A DNA stretch of 5,291 nt from Acidiferrobacter sp. (lineage in GTDB: Bacteria > Pseudomonadota > Gammaproteobacteria > Acidiferrobacterales > Acidiferrobacteraceae), in NCBI GenBank assembly GCA_027335965.1, contig DAHWGZ010000127.1, positions 1 through 5,291 on the forward strand. The letters are read 5' to 3'. The position numbers and the translations under genes are program-made. Below the pieces are notes generated by a model that saw only the letters and a list, made by a program, of their open reading frames with translations, searched no databases and was not told the origin of the DNA. This document shows, in pieces, positions 1 to 5,291 of this stretch. Every line of letters starts with the position of its first letter. Within the stretch, counting starts at the first letter, position 1.

Positions 1-1
1 G

Positions 2-712
2 GTGATGTGGATGCTCACCGATTACGCCCAGATTACGGGCTGGATCCTCCACGGCTTTACCTCGGCCGCGAATATCGTGACGGGCACGCTGGTGAAATCC
101 GGCGGGTTCGCGCCGGATTACCAGATGGTCAATCAGGCCATCCAGCTGCTCCTGGATATCCGGCATCTGCCATGGGCCCAAGGGGCGACGTTTATGAATT
201 TGCATCTGGAAGGCATCTTTGATTCCTTCGTGGCCATGATATTCGATCTTCTGATGATGATCGTCCTGCTCTTCACGGGTATCATAACCATCATTTTCTA
301 TTTCCTCTCGCAGGCGTACATTTCCGTTGCCATCGCGGTGGGGCCGGTCTTCCTGCCGTGGGCCATCATCCCGTGGACGCGCAAATACGCGGCAAACTGG
401 GTCCATTTCCTGATTCAGGGCGGCATGTATCGCCTGATTGCGCCGGTGATGATGGCTTTGGCGACCCAGGTGACCACCATCACGAACGATGCTCAGAGCA
501 ATGTCGTGGCCGTGTCCCCCCATGGCACGGTCAGCCTGAATTTCGACGCGGGCGTGTACATGATCCTCTTTGCGATTCTCATGGCTTACTTCATGCTCCG
601 GATTCCATCCGTGGTCCAGTCCCTCAGCTCGGGCTTCCTGGGTTCCGGGCTCACAGGCGGCATGGAGGGGGCGGTGACTCGGCGCGCGGGTAACCTCAGT
701 GGAAGCAAATAA
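2..712 (+). CDS. VirB6/TrbL-family type IV secretion inner-membrane protein, probably 5'-truncated by the window edge
   Basis: Likely a polytopic inner-membrane channel component of a conjugative type IV secretion system, of the VirB6/TrbL family. The visible 236 residues have hydrophobic segments at about 73-101, 103-124, 141-157 and 183-201. The second holds a Gly-Pro core (AVGPVFLPW, 112-120) followed by a Thr-Arg-Lys and a Trp (126-133), the usual 'GP-hydrophobic-TR-W' pattern of TrbL/VirB6 proteins. The tail after the last segment (RIPSVVQSLSSGF, 200-212) and the Gly/Ser-rich end also fit the family. Family members usually run to 300 residues or more, and the frame is open at the left edge, so the GTG at position 2 is probably internal and the N-terminus missing. 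It ends at a TAA at 710-712, overlapping the next gene. By eye this gene is less GC-rich than the genes to its right, partly because of its many Ile, Phe and Met codons. Family assignment is by motif recognition; VirB6 versus TrbL is not resolved. Confidence 0.78.
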   Translation: MMWMLTDYAQITGWILHGFTSAANIVTGTLVKSGGFAPDYQMVNQAIQLLLDIRHLPWAQGATFMNLHLEGIFDSFVAMIFDLLMMIVLLFTGIITIIFYFLSQAYISVAIAVGPVFLPWAIIPWTRKYAANWVHFLIQGGMYRLIAPVMMALATQVTTITNDAQSNVVAVSPHGTVSLNFDAGVYMILFAILMAYFMLRIPSVVQSLSSGFLGSGLTGGMEGAVTRRAGNLSGSK

Positions 713-1049
713 CCCAAAGGAGAACGCGGCGTCTGGCTGGGTGGCGCGTTTTCTGTGTGCCGGCCGGCGGCGGTTCGCGGTCCGCACACCGGAGGCCCAG
801 GCGGCGTTTCGAGACGCGCAGGCCTTGTTGCGCAACCGGCGGGCGATACCGCGGGATCGGCGCGTGCCGTTCGAGGACCCTCCCGACGACATCGGCGGGC
901 GGTTTTTCCCCTGTGCATTCTGGATCCTTTCCGTGGCGTGGCAAGATCGTCCGCTCATGGTCATAGCGATGGCGCTGCCGGGCACGCTCTTTGCCATCCG
1001 TGAGGCGGTCTTGTGGGTCCTGGAGGCAGTCCATCGGTTGGCGCTTTGA
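699..1049 (+). CDS. Small hypothetical membrane-associated protein
   Basis: Not recognised. The 116-residue product has a polar, Arg-rich N-terminal half (about 13 Arg in residues 17-55) and a hydrophobic C-terminal half, with segments at about 69-81 and 86-107 that could make one or two membrane passes. By my count about three quarters of third codon positions are G or C, which supports coding. It overlaps the upstream gene by 14 nt, so it probably belongs to the same transcript. The start is uncertain. GTG 699 has no good ribosome site. A clean AAGGAG lies at 717-722, but the nearest in-frame start downstream is GTG 741, 18 nt away and further than usual. If GTG 741 is used the protein has 102 residues. 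Position after a VirB6-like gene suggests a small transfer-region accessory protein, but this is inference from context only. A stem-loop region follows its TGA stop. Confidence 0.6.
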   Translation: MEANNPKENAASGWVARFLCAGRRRFAVRTPEAQAAFRDAQALLRNRRAIPRDRRVPFEDPPDDIGGRFFPCAFWILSVAWQDRPLMVIAMALPGTLFAIREAVLWVLEAVHRLAL

Positions 1050-1053
1050 CGCG

Positions 1054-1111
1054 CGGGCCATATTTTGGGTCCGGCGCCGCAGCCTCTCGGGAATTGAGGA
1101 GGTTGCGGCGC
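1054..1111. terminator. Two adjacent stem-loops between convergent genes, candidate bidirectional terminator
   Basis: The 101 bp gap between the ends of two convergent genes holds two hairpins. The first pairs 1054-1059 with 1068-1073 (6 bp with one G-T pair, 8 nt loop). The second is stronger: 1074-1086 pairs with 1099-1111 (13 bp, one G-T pair, 12 nt loop). The place is right for a shared terminator serving both neighbours. Neither strand has a proper T-run after the stem, so it is not a textbook intrinsic terminator; it could instead protect transcript 3' ends or assist Rho. The stems are seen in the sequence; the role is inferred. Confidence 0.45.
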
Positions 1112-1150
1112 TTCGCGTATACCGCGTCGAGAGATGCGCCCTGGCCGGAA

Positions 1151-1894
1151 CTATCGGCCGCCCCAGCGATTCCCGGGCCGGCGCACCCCCTTCTTGCGCA
1201 GCGTCCGATGGTCGGCCTGGGCCTTGGCGGACACCGCCGCGCGCTGTTCCCGGGTCTCGGCCCGAGGGAGGTATTCGCCCGTACCCATCCGGTCCGAGCG
1301 GACCACGTTGACGCCGATGGGGTCGTAATCGGGAACCAGGAAGTTGCCGCCGCAGCGTTTGCAAAGGAACGTCCGCTGCCAACCGGCCTCCCGGCGGGCC
1401 CAGACGACATCGTTAAAGTACCGGGCACCCTTGATGCCAAGCCATAGGCCGCCCAGCAGCAGAACCAGCCACATGATCGCCGCCACGACGAGGAGGGTTA
1501 TCGCCTGGGCCTTGGCGTGCGGCGCGCTCGGGACGATCAGGGCGTGGTCGACCTCGCGCAAGAGAAAGCCGCACGCGATGGTCATCCCGATGATATAGGC
1601 CAGCGCCATGAGAACGACGTTGCCCCATTTCAGACGTTTGGGGGGCGCGGATTCCGCCGCCAAGCCCGTAATCGTGGTGGTCCGCGTGCGCGCGTAGAAG
1701 AGGCCCAAACCCATGAAACCCAACGCGCCAACGGCGATGGCGATAGGAAAGAAGACAAAGCCCAGAATGGTCAGGGGGCTTATGCTGGCGCCTGCGCCCA
1801 GGGTCGTCGATTCCGAGTGGCTGACGCCTTTGGCGTAGGTGAGCGCGAGCCGCTGGGTCTTGTGGCTTTCGCACAGCGGACAGGCAATCTCCAT
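1151..1894 (-). CDS. Polytopic membrane protein with split CxxC pairs (zinc-ribbon type)
   Basis: A 247-residue membrane protein of unknown function. It starts with a CPLC motif (Cys5, Cys8) and a TQRLALTYAKG stretch, resembling the openings of small zinc-ribbon membrane proteins ('CPxCxS..TQxL..xY..G'). Hydrophobic segments follow at about 40-67, 91-113 and 130-153. After them comes a Trp/Arg-rich stretch and a second pair, CKRCGG (Cys178, Cys181), then a basic tail (about 212-247). The four Cys could together bind one zinc if both ends lie on the same side of the membrane, which requires an even number of passes; the long first segment could be a hairpin giving four. The start is well supported: GGAGG lies 4 nt before the ATG (plus-strand 1899-1903). 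It is transcribed opposite to all its neighbours, convergent with the gene at 699-1049 and divergent from that at 2053, so it has its own promoter. Function unknown; a role in transfer is not shown. Confidence 0.8.
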   Translation of the reverse strand: MEIACPLCESHKTQRLALTYAKGVSHSESTTLGAGASISPLTILGFVFFPIAIAVGALGFMGLGLFYARTRTTTITGLAAESAPPKRLKWGNVVLMALAYIIGMTIACGFLLREVDHALIVPSAPHAKAQAITLLVVAAIMWLVLLLGGLWLGIKGARYFNDVVWARREAGWQRTFLCKRCGGNFLVPDYDPIGVNVVRSDRMGTGEYLPRAETREQRAAVSAKAQADHRTLRKKGVRRPGNRWGGR

Positions 1895-1909
1895 GGGTCC
1901 TCCCTTTAG

Positions 1910-1941
1910 TGATCATGTCCAAAGGACTGTCCCAAGATCAT
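1910..1941. promoter_or_regulatory. Overlapping palindromes in the divergent intergenic region, candidate operator
   Basis: The gap between the divergent genes holds three alternating half-sites: GTCC (1917-1920), GGAC (1924-1927) and GTCC (1929-1932). They form two overlapping inverted repeats that share the middle half. They are flanked by a direct repeat of GATCAT at 1911-1916 and 1936-1941. Its place just upstream of the minus-strand ribosome site suits an operator for that gene, or one shared by both. No convincing -35/-10 pair was found on either strand near it. The elements are short, and the regulatory role is inferred. Confidence 0.3.
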
Positions 1942-2000
1942 CCCGAAAACACGGAAAAACGCAAACGGCGGCCCTTCATGGGCGCTATTCGCGGCCTGCG

Positions 2001-2016
2001 CCCCGCGGCCCCGCGG
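2001..2016. repeat. Tandem duplication of an 8-bp GC-rich unit
   Basis: CCCCGCGG occurs twice back to back, each copy containing the CCGCGG palindrome. It lies in the noncoding leader of the rightward operon, about 36 nt before its first start codon. It may be a chance product of high GC or part of leader structure; no function can be assigned. Confidence 0.4.
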
Positions 2017-2025
2017 TAGCGTAGA

Positions 2026-2046
2026 TCCCCTCATGACAGAAGGGGA
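2026..2046 (+). promoter_or_regulatory. Hairpin covering the ribosome-binding site of the first operon gene
   Basis: TCCCCT (2026-2031) can pair perfectly with AGGGGA (2041-2046) around a 9 nt loop. The right arm is the Shine-Dalgarno sequence of the gene starting at ATG 2053 (AGGGG at 2041-2045, 7 nt spacing). In RNA the hairpin would hide the ribosome site, so it could lower or control translation of the operon's first gene. The pairing is seen directly; a regulatory role is inferred, and a 6 bp stem is only moderately stable. Confidence 0.4.
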
Positions 2047-2052
2047 CACGCC

Positions 2053-2934
2053 ATGCCCATACGCTTGAAAGTCGAACCGACGTCGCGCCCGAGCTCCATA
2101 CCGTACATGACCCGCAAGACCCGGTTTTACAGCACGCCGGTGCAAAAAGTGTACGACCGAACCTACTATTTTCACGCCGCCGCGCTGTATCAGGTGGGGG
2201 TGCTGCTCCGGGCCGTCGGCACCGAGGCCCAGGCCGCGCGCGTGGAAGAGGCCATTGACACCCGCCTGGAGGCCTTGACGAACGACATGCAGGCGGAGAT
2301 CCGGCGCCTGGAGCAGGTGCGCGACGACAACGGCATCGACGCCCAGGTCCAGTACACGGGGCCGCTCGACATCGAGGCGCGCATCAGTACGCGCCGCGCG
2401 GCCGTGTATCTCGGCGTGCTCGAGCTGTGGGACCGCATGGTGCAGATCATGGACGCATTGCGCCTGACCGGCATCATGACGGACCAGCAATTCCGCGATG
2501 GTGTCTTCGTTTGGCGGCAACAGATCACGCGCACCGTGATCGAGAACATCGGGATCGCGCGCCGGGCCATGATTGCGAGCCGCAAGGCAAACCAGGAGAC
2601 CATAAAGGCCCAACAGGAACGCCCCACCCGGAAAAAGCCCCGGGCCACCGCGGGCTCCGGCGAGGCCGGGCCGGACGCGCCGGAAGCGGGGGAGGAAGCT
2701 CTCCCATCGCCCGCATCCGGAGAGGAGGGGGCCCTAGGGCCCGAAGCGACCGACGCAGGCGCGGAGTCCGGCGCCATCGAGGACGTGGGGCCCCGCGAAC
2801 CCACGCCGGACGGCGCGTCGCCCGACATGATGGTCGAGATTACCGACGAGCATCTGGCCGACATCCACGACCTGGCCAACGAGACGGAAGACGGCACCCC
2901 GGTGCGCAAGAGCCGGCGGCGGACGCCCGCGTAA
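2053..2934 (+). CDS. Helical protein with acidic low-complexity tail; possible DUF1845/PFL_4669-like conjugative-element protein
   Basis: A 293-residue soluble protein with no signal peptide or membrane segment. Residues about 30-175 form a mostly helical domain: a Tyr-rich start (Y34, Y38, Y39, Y46), a charged heptad-like helix (about 55-92), then 'DIEARISTRRAAVYLGVLEL' and 'WDRMVQIMDALRLTG' (106-140) and an Arg-rich helix at 154-178. This order of helices, with an aromatic/Asp stretch then a Leu-x-x-x-Gly turn, resembles the DUF1845/PFL_4669 family (AcaB-related) found in integrative conjugative elements; the match is from memory and tentative. A basic linker (188-198) leads to a long Glu/Asp/Gly/Ala/Pro-rich tail (about 203-285) ending in a basic KSRRR patch. 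Such a tail is likely disordered and may bind a partner or mimic DNA. ATG 2053 is supported by AGGGG 7 nt upstream; ATG 2107 has no such site. It lies 12 nt before the helicase gene, so the two are probably co-transcribed. If not DUF1845-like, it is an unknown accessory transfer protein. Confidence 0.55.
   Translation: MPIRLKVEPTSRPSSIPYMTRKTRFYSTPVQKVYDRTYYFHAAALYQVGVLLRAVGTEAQAARVEEAIDTRLEALTNDMQAEIRRLEQVRDDNGIDAQVQYTGPLDIEARISTRRAAVYLGVLELWDRMVQIMDALRLTGIMTDQQFRDGVFVWRQQITRTVIENIGIARRAMIASRKANQETIKAQQERPTRKKPRATAGSGEAGPDAPEAGEEALPSPASGEEGALGPEATDAGAESGAIEDVGPREPTPDGASPDMMVEITDEHLADIHDLANETEDGTPVRKSRRRTPA
2729..2742. repeat. Perfect 14-bp palindrome inside the acidic-tail coding sequence
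   Basis: GGGCCCTAGGGCCC is a perfect inverted repeat, also holding two GGGCCC sites and a central CTAG. It sits in the codons of the low-complexity tail (about residues 226-230), where protein constraint is weak. It may be a chance effect of GC-rich Gly/Pro/Ala codons. No binding protein can be named. Confidence 0.4.
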
Positions 2935-2946
2935 CGTGGGGCGTTC

Positions 2947-4677
2947 GTGGATCTCAACGGAACCCAGCAACAGGCCGTCGAGAGCGACGGCCATATCCTG
3001 ATCTCGGCCTGTCCCGGCGCCGGCAAGACCCGCGTGCTCGCCGCTCGCGCCGCGCGGCTCCTGGCGAGCGACCCCGCAGGCGCCCTGGCCGCCGTGACGT
3101 TCACCCGCGAAGCCGCGGACGAATTGCGCCGCCGCATCCTGGCGGGGCGGCCGCAAGACGGGAACCGCCTCTACGCGGGCACCTTTCATGGGCTGGCGTA
3201 CCGGCAGATGCGCCGCGCGCGCCTCACGGGCCGGATTCTGAGCGAGCATGAGTATCGCGAGGCCTTGCGCCGGGTCTGGGAGACCGACGCGGTCGAGATG
3301 AAGTTCGACGAGTTCCTGGAGCTGGTCGAGCAATGGAAATCGACGACGGCACTCCCCCCCGATCAAGGTCCGGGCGTCGCGGCCTTTCGGAAATACCAGT
3401 CGTGGCTCCACGACCACGGGGCCCTGGACTTTGCCGACATTCTCCTGAAGACGGTCGATGGGCTCCGGGGAGGGCGCGTCACGCCGCTCGCGGTCCGGTG
3501 GCTGCTGGTCGACGAGAGCCAGGACATGGACGAAGTCCAGTACGCCTGGTTGCGGGCCCATAGCGGGGCGGGCACACAGATCACCATGGTCGCCGACGAC
3601 GACCAGTCGATCTACGGGTTCCGGCACGCCCTGGGTTATGGCGGGCTGATGCGGTTCGTGAACGACCATCAAGCCCGCCAGATCACGTTGCCCGTGAATT
3701 ATCGCTGCTGCCCCGAGGTGCTGGCGCCGTCGGCGCGCTTGATCGGTTACAACACCGACCGCGTCAGCAAGGCCATTCAGGCTGCCAAACCCCCCGGCGG
3801 GTCCCTCGAGGTCCGCGTGTTCGCCGAACGGATGGGCGAGGCCACGGCCGTGGCCCAGGCGGTGCGCGGCGCGCCCTCGCGCTGGGCCGTCCTGGCGCGC
3901 ACCAATCGCCTCCTCGATGCCGTCGAACTCGCCTGCGGGATTGCCCGGATTCCCTTACAGCGTCGGGGCGGGACGGGATTCTGGGAAAGCCCGGCGGCGG
4001 CGTCGCTTCTGTCGCTTTTGAAGTCCGTGACCGACGGCTCCTGGGTGGGTCTGCGGCACGCGCTGCATTGGTGCGGCGTGAAGTCCGACGGCGTGCAGCT
4101 CATGCAGACGCTTCTGGGCTCGGCGCCACCCGCGCAATGGCCTGCGCTTTTGGCAAAGCCTCCCGCCGCGCAGGCCGAGGCCTTCGCGTTGACGTTTCCA
4201 CCGAAGTCGCCGATGCGCCGGGTAGCGTCGCTGCTCCTTTCGGGCTTCGCGGACTGGACGGCGCTCGCCGCGGCGGGTCGCGAGGGCCTGGTGTTGGCGG
4301 GGGTGGCGCGCTTCTGCGCCCTCGGGGTGCCGGAACGCGCGCGGGAGACCTGTGCGTGGGCGCTCGATGCGCTCGGCAAGATGCCCGGGTCGCTTCCCGC
4401 GCGTCTCGCGCTGGTCGGGCAGAACCGGCGCCACGAGCCGGACCCGAATGGGGTCGTGCTGGCGACACTGCATGCCGCGAAAGGTCTCGAGTTTCCGTGC
4501 GTCTGGCTGATCGCGGCCGAGGAGGGGATCCTGCCGCATCTCGACGGCACGCTGGAGGAAGAGCGACGGCTCTGTTACGTCGGCATGACACGCGCCGAGG
4601 ATACGCTGGTCATGTCCTATGCCGTGGATTGCGGCAGCCCGAGCCGCTTCCTCGCGGAGGCCGGCCTTGCGCGCTAA
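2947..4677 (+). CDS. Compact UvrD/Rep-family superfamily 1 DNA helicase
   Basis: An ATP-dependent DNA helicase, expected to translocate 3'-5' on single strands as UvrD, Rep and PcrA do. All core motifs are seen in the 576 residues: Q motif (NGTQQQAV, 4-11), Walker A (ACPGAGKT, 21-28), Ia (TFTREAADEL, 51-60), Ib (GTFHGL, 78-83), Walker B/II (LLVDESQD, 186-193), III (ADDDQSIYGFR, 216-226), IV (LPVNYRC, 248-254), V (ATLHAAKGLEF, 506-516) and VI (RRLCYVGMTRAED, 540-552). Catalytic Lys27, Asp189, Glu190, Gln220, Arg253 and Arg549 are present. It is shorter than UvrD/PcrA (about 720 residues): it ends 24 residues after motif VI, so it lacks the C-terminal tail that in UvrD/PcrA binds RNA polymerase. 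It is therefore probably not the chromosomal repair enzyme but an element-borne helicase. The GTG start has GGGG 5 nt upstream, 12 nt after the preceding stop, and its 3' end overlaps the TraB-like gene. Role in transfer, replication or establishment is inferred from context. Confidence 0.93.
   Translation: MDLNGTQQQAVESDGHILISACPGAGKTRVLAARAARLLASDPAGALAAVTFTREAADELRRRILAGRPQDGNRLYAGTFHGLAYRQMRRARLTGRILSEHEYREALRRVWETDAVEMKFDEFLELVEQWKSTTALPPDQGPGVAAFRKYQSWLHDHGALDFADILLKTVDGLRGGRVTPLAVRWLLVDESQDMDEVQYAWLRAHSGAGTQITMVADDDQSIYGFRHALGYGGLMRFVNDHQARQITLPVNYRCCPEVLAPSARLIGYNTDRVSKAIQAAKPPGGSLEVRVFAERMGEATAVAQAVRGAPSRWAVLARTNRLLDAVELACGIARIPLQRRGGTGFWESPAAASLLSLLKSVTDGSWVGLRHALHWCGVKSDGVQLMQTLLGSAPPAQWPALLAKPPAAQAEAFALTFPPKSPMRRVASLLLSGFADWTALAAAGREGLVLAGVARFCALGVPERARETCAWALDALGKMPGSLPARLALVGQNRRHEPDPNGVVLATLHAAKGLEFPCVWLIAAEEGILPHLDGTLEEERRLCYVGMTRAEDTLVMSYAVDCGSPSRFLAEAGLAR
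4656..4660 (+). promoter_or_regulatory. Ribosome-binding site within the helicase gene that fixes the TTG start of the TraB-like gene
   Basis: GGAGG, a full Shine-Dalgarno core, lies 6 nt before TTG 4667, inside the last codons of the helicase gene. It favours this start over the later in-frame GTG 4688 and over ATG 4678, which is in a different frame. Overlap by 11 nt suggests translational coupling. Confidence 0.7.
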
Positions 4678-5291
4678 ATGGGGGCGGGTGGGCCTTTGGG
4701 GCCTGGCTGGCGCGGTGCTCGGCGGGCTCGTGTGGGATCGGCTGGCCGGTTTCTGGGTCTTGTGGTTCGTGCCCCTCGCCTGGGGCGCGACCGGGGGCGC
4801 GGGGGAGGCGGGCGCCTTCATGGCGGGCTATTACGGCACGGCCCTGGTCGGATCCCTCGCGGCCCTGGATCTCTTTTACAACCGGCTCGCGGCTGTGGCC
4901 GGGTGGTCGGTCTGCACGCTTTTGCTGACGGCCCCCTGGGCGCTCGCGCGCTGGAACCGGCCCGGCGACCGCTATCCGGCCTTACGCTATCTAGGCGCGC
5001 TCGTGGTGGTCAGTCTGCCGCCCCTGGGCGTATTGGGCATGGCCTCGCCGTGGTGCGCGGCCACCGCGAGCTTCCCGGGCCTGGGGCTCGCAGGTCTCGC
5101 TCTGGCGCTGGGAGCGAGCGCGGTGTTGGTGCGATTCGGGCGGGGGCTCCGCCCGCTTGGCCAAAGGGCACCGTGTCCGACCCGGGCGGTAATTTCGGGC
5201 ATATCGGTGCTGACGCTCTTGCTGGCCGGCGCCCTGATCCCGACACCCGCCCGGTCGTGGCCCGGACGGATAGAAGCGCTGACGACGCACG
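4667..5291 (+). CDS. traB: TraB-like conjugal transfer membrane protein (3' end beyond window)
   Basis: The frame from TTG 4667 stays open to the window end, giving 208 residues of a polytopic inner-membrane protein. Hydrophobic segments lie at about 8-24, 28-41, 50-70, 75-95, 105-126, 135-157 and 174-193. Signature-like stretches match my recollection of the TraB family of Ti-type plasmids: WFVPLAW (33-39), MAGYYGTALVGS (52-63), SLPPLGVLGMASPWCAA (116-132) and FPGLGLAGLAL (136-146). In that family the C-terminal half resembles carbon-nitrogen hydrolases such as apolipoprotein N-acyltransferase; that part would lie past the window, and the visible end (RIEALTTH) would be just before it. Known members run to about 400 residues, so roughly half is seen. 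TraB is needed for efficient conjugation; its exact reaction is unsettled. It overlaps the helicase gene by 11 nt. Other possibilities are an Lnt-like acyltransferase or an unrelated membrane protein. Confidence 0.65.
   Translation, partial: MRAKWGRVGLWGLAGAVLGGLVWDRLAGFWVLWFVPLAWGATGGAGEAGAFMAGYYGTALVGSLAALDLFYNRLAAVAGWSVCTLLLTAPWALARWNRPGDRYPALRYLGALVVVSLPPLGVLGMASPWCAATASFPGLGLAGLALALGASAVLVRFGRGLRPLGQRAPCPTRAVISGISVLTLLLAGALIPTPARSWPGRIEALTTH

Noticed and set aside
696..1440. Minus-strand open frames of 228 and 159 codons covering the small gene and the end of the split-CxxC gene
   Set aside because: They are Arg/Pro/Ala-rich without domain features and overlap better-supported genes; they look like shadows of GC-rich coding sequence.
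1895..2052. Sigma-70 promoters in the divergent gap
   Set aside because: I looked on both strands for -35/-10 pairs with 16-18 bp spacing and found none better than weak partial matches, so none is annotated.
2033..2068. An 11-codon upstream frame (ATG 2033 to TGA 2066) overlapping the ATG at 2053 as a possible leader peptide
   Set aside because: It has no ribosome site of its own and no codon pattern suggesting attenuation; kept only as a note under the hairpin finding.
2190..3137. Long minus-strand frame (315 codons) opposite the acidic-tail protein
   Set aside because: It is rich in Ser, Arg and Ala, without motifs, and lies opposite a gene with a good ribosome site that is followed closely by the helicase gene.
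3955..4821. Long minus-strand frame (288 codons) opposite the helicase 3' end
   Set aside because: The plus strand encodes helicase motifs V and VI here, which is decisive; the opposite frame is compositional.
4068..4928. Plus-strand frame of 286 codons overlapping the helicase end and the traB-like start
   Set aside because: It is Arg/Gly-rich with no features, and overlaps two genes supported by motifs and ribosome sites in other frames.

Overview
The window is a GC-rich stretch of a conjugative or integrative element, most likely from a proteobacterium. Evidence for this is the reading-frame composition, the Shine-Dalgarno-type ribosome sites, and a set of recognisable transfer genes: a VirB6/TrbL-type channel protein at the left edge and a TraB-type conjugation membrane protein at the right edge. 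The sequence does not fix the host more closely, nor whether the element is a plasmid or an integrated element.

Layout. Positions 2-712 (+) hold the C-terminal part of a VirB6/TrbL inner-membrane protein of a type IV secretion system. A small unidentified membrane-associated protein overlaps its end (699-1049, +). A roughly 100 bp convergent gap follows, with two adjacent stem-loops. Next is an oppositely oriented gene (1151-1894, -) for a membrane protein with one CxxC pair near its N-terminus and another after its last membrane segment. A divergent gap of about 160 bp carries overlapping palindromes and a hairpin that would cover a ribosome-binding site. It leads into a three-gene rightward operon: a helical protein with a long acidic tail (2053-2934; possibly of the DUF1845/PFL_4669 family seen in conjugative elements), a compact UvrD/Rep superfamily 1 helicase (2947-4677), and a TraB-like polytopic membrane protein (4667 to beyond the window end). 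The TraB-like gene starts at a TTG inside the helicase gene.

How they may work together. The VirB6-like protein would form part of the inner-membrane mating channel. The helicase could process DNA during transfer or establishment. TraB belongs to a family required for efficient transfer of Ti-type plasmids and related elements. The tight spacing of the rightward genes (12 nt gap, then 11 nt overlap) implies co-expression of the acidic protein, the helicase and TraB. No insertion sequence, tRNA, rRNA, CRISPR array, origin or attachment site was seen. The most interesting points are the stripped-down helicase coupled to TraB, the Cys pairs split across a membrane domain, and the ribosome-site hairpin at the head of the operon.
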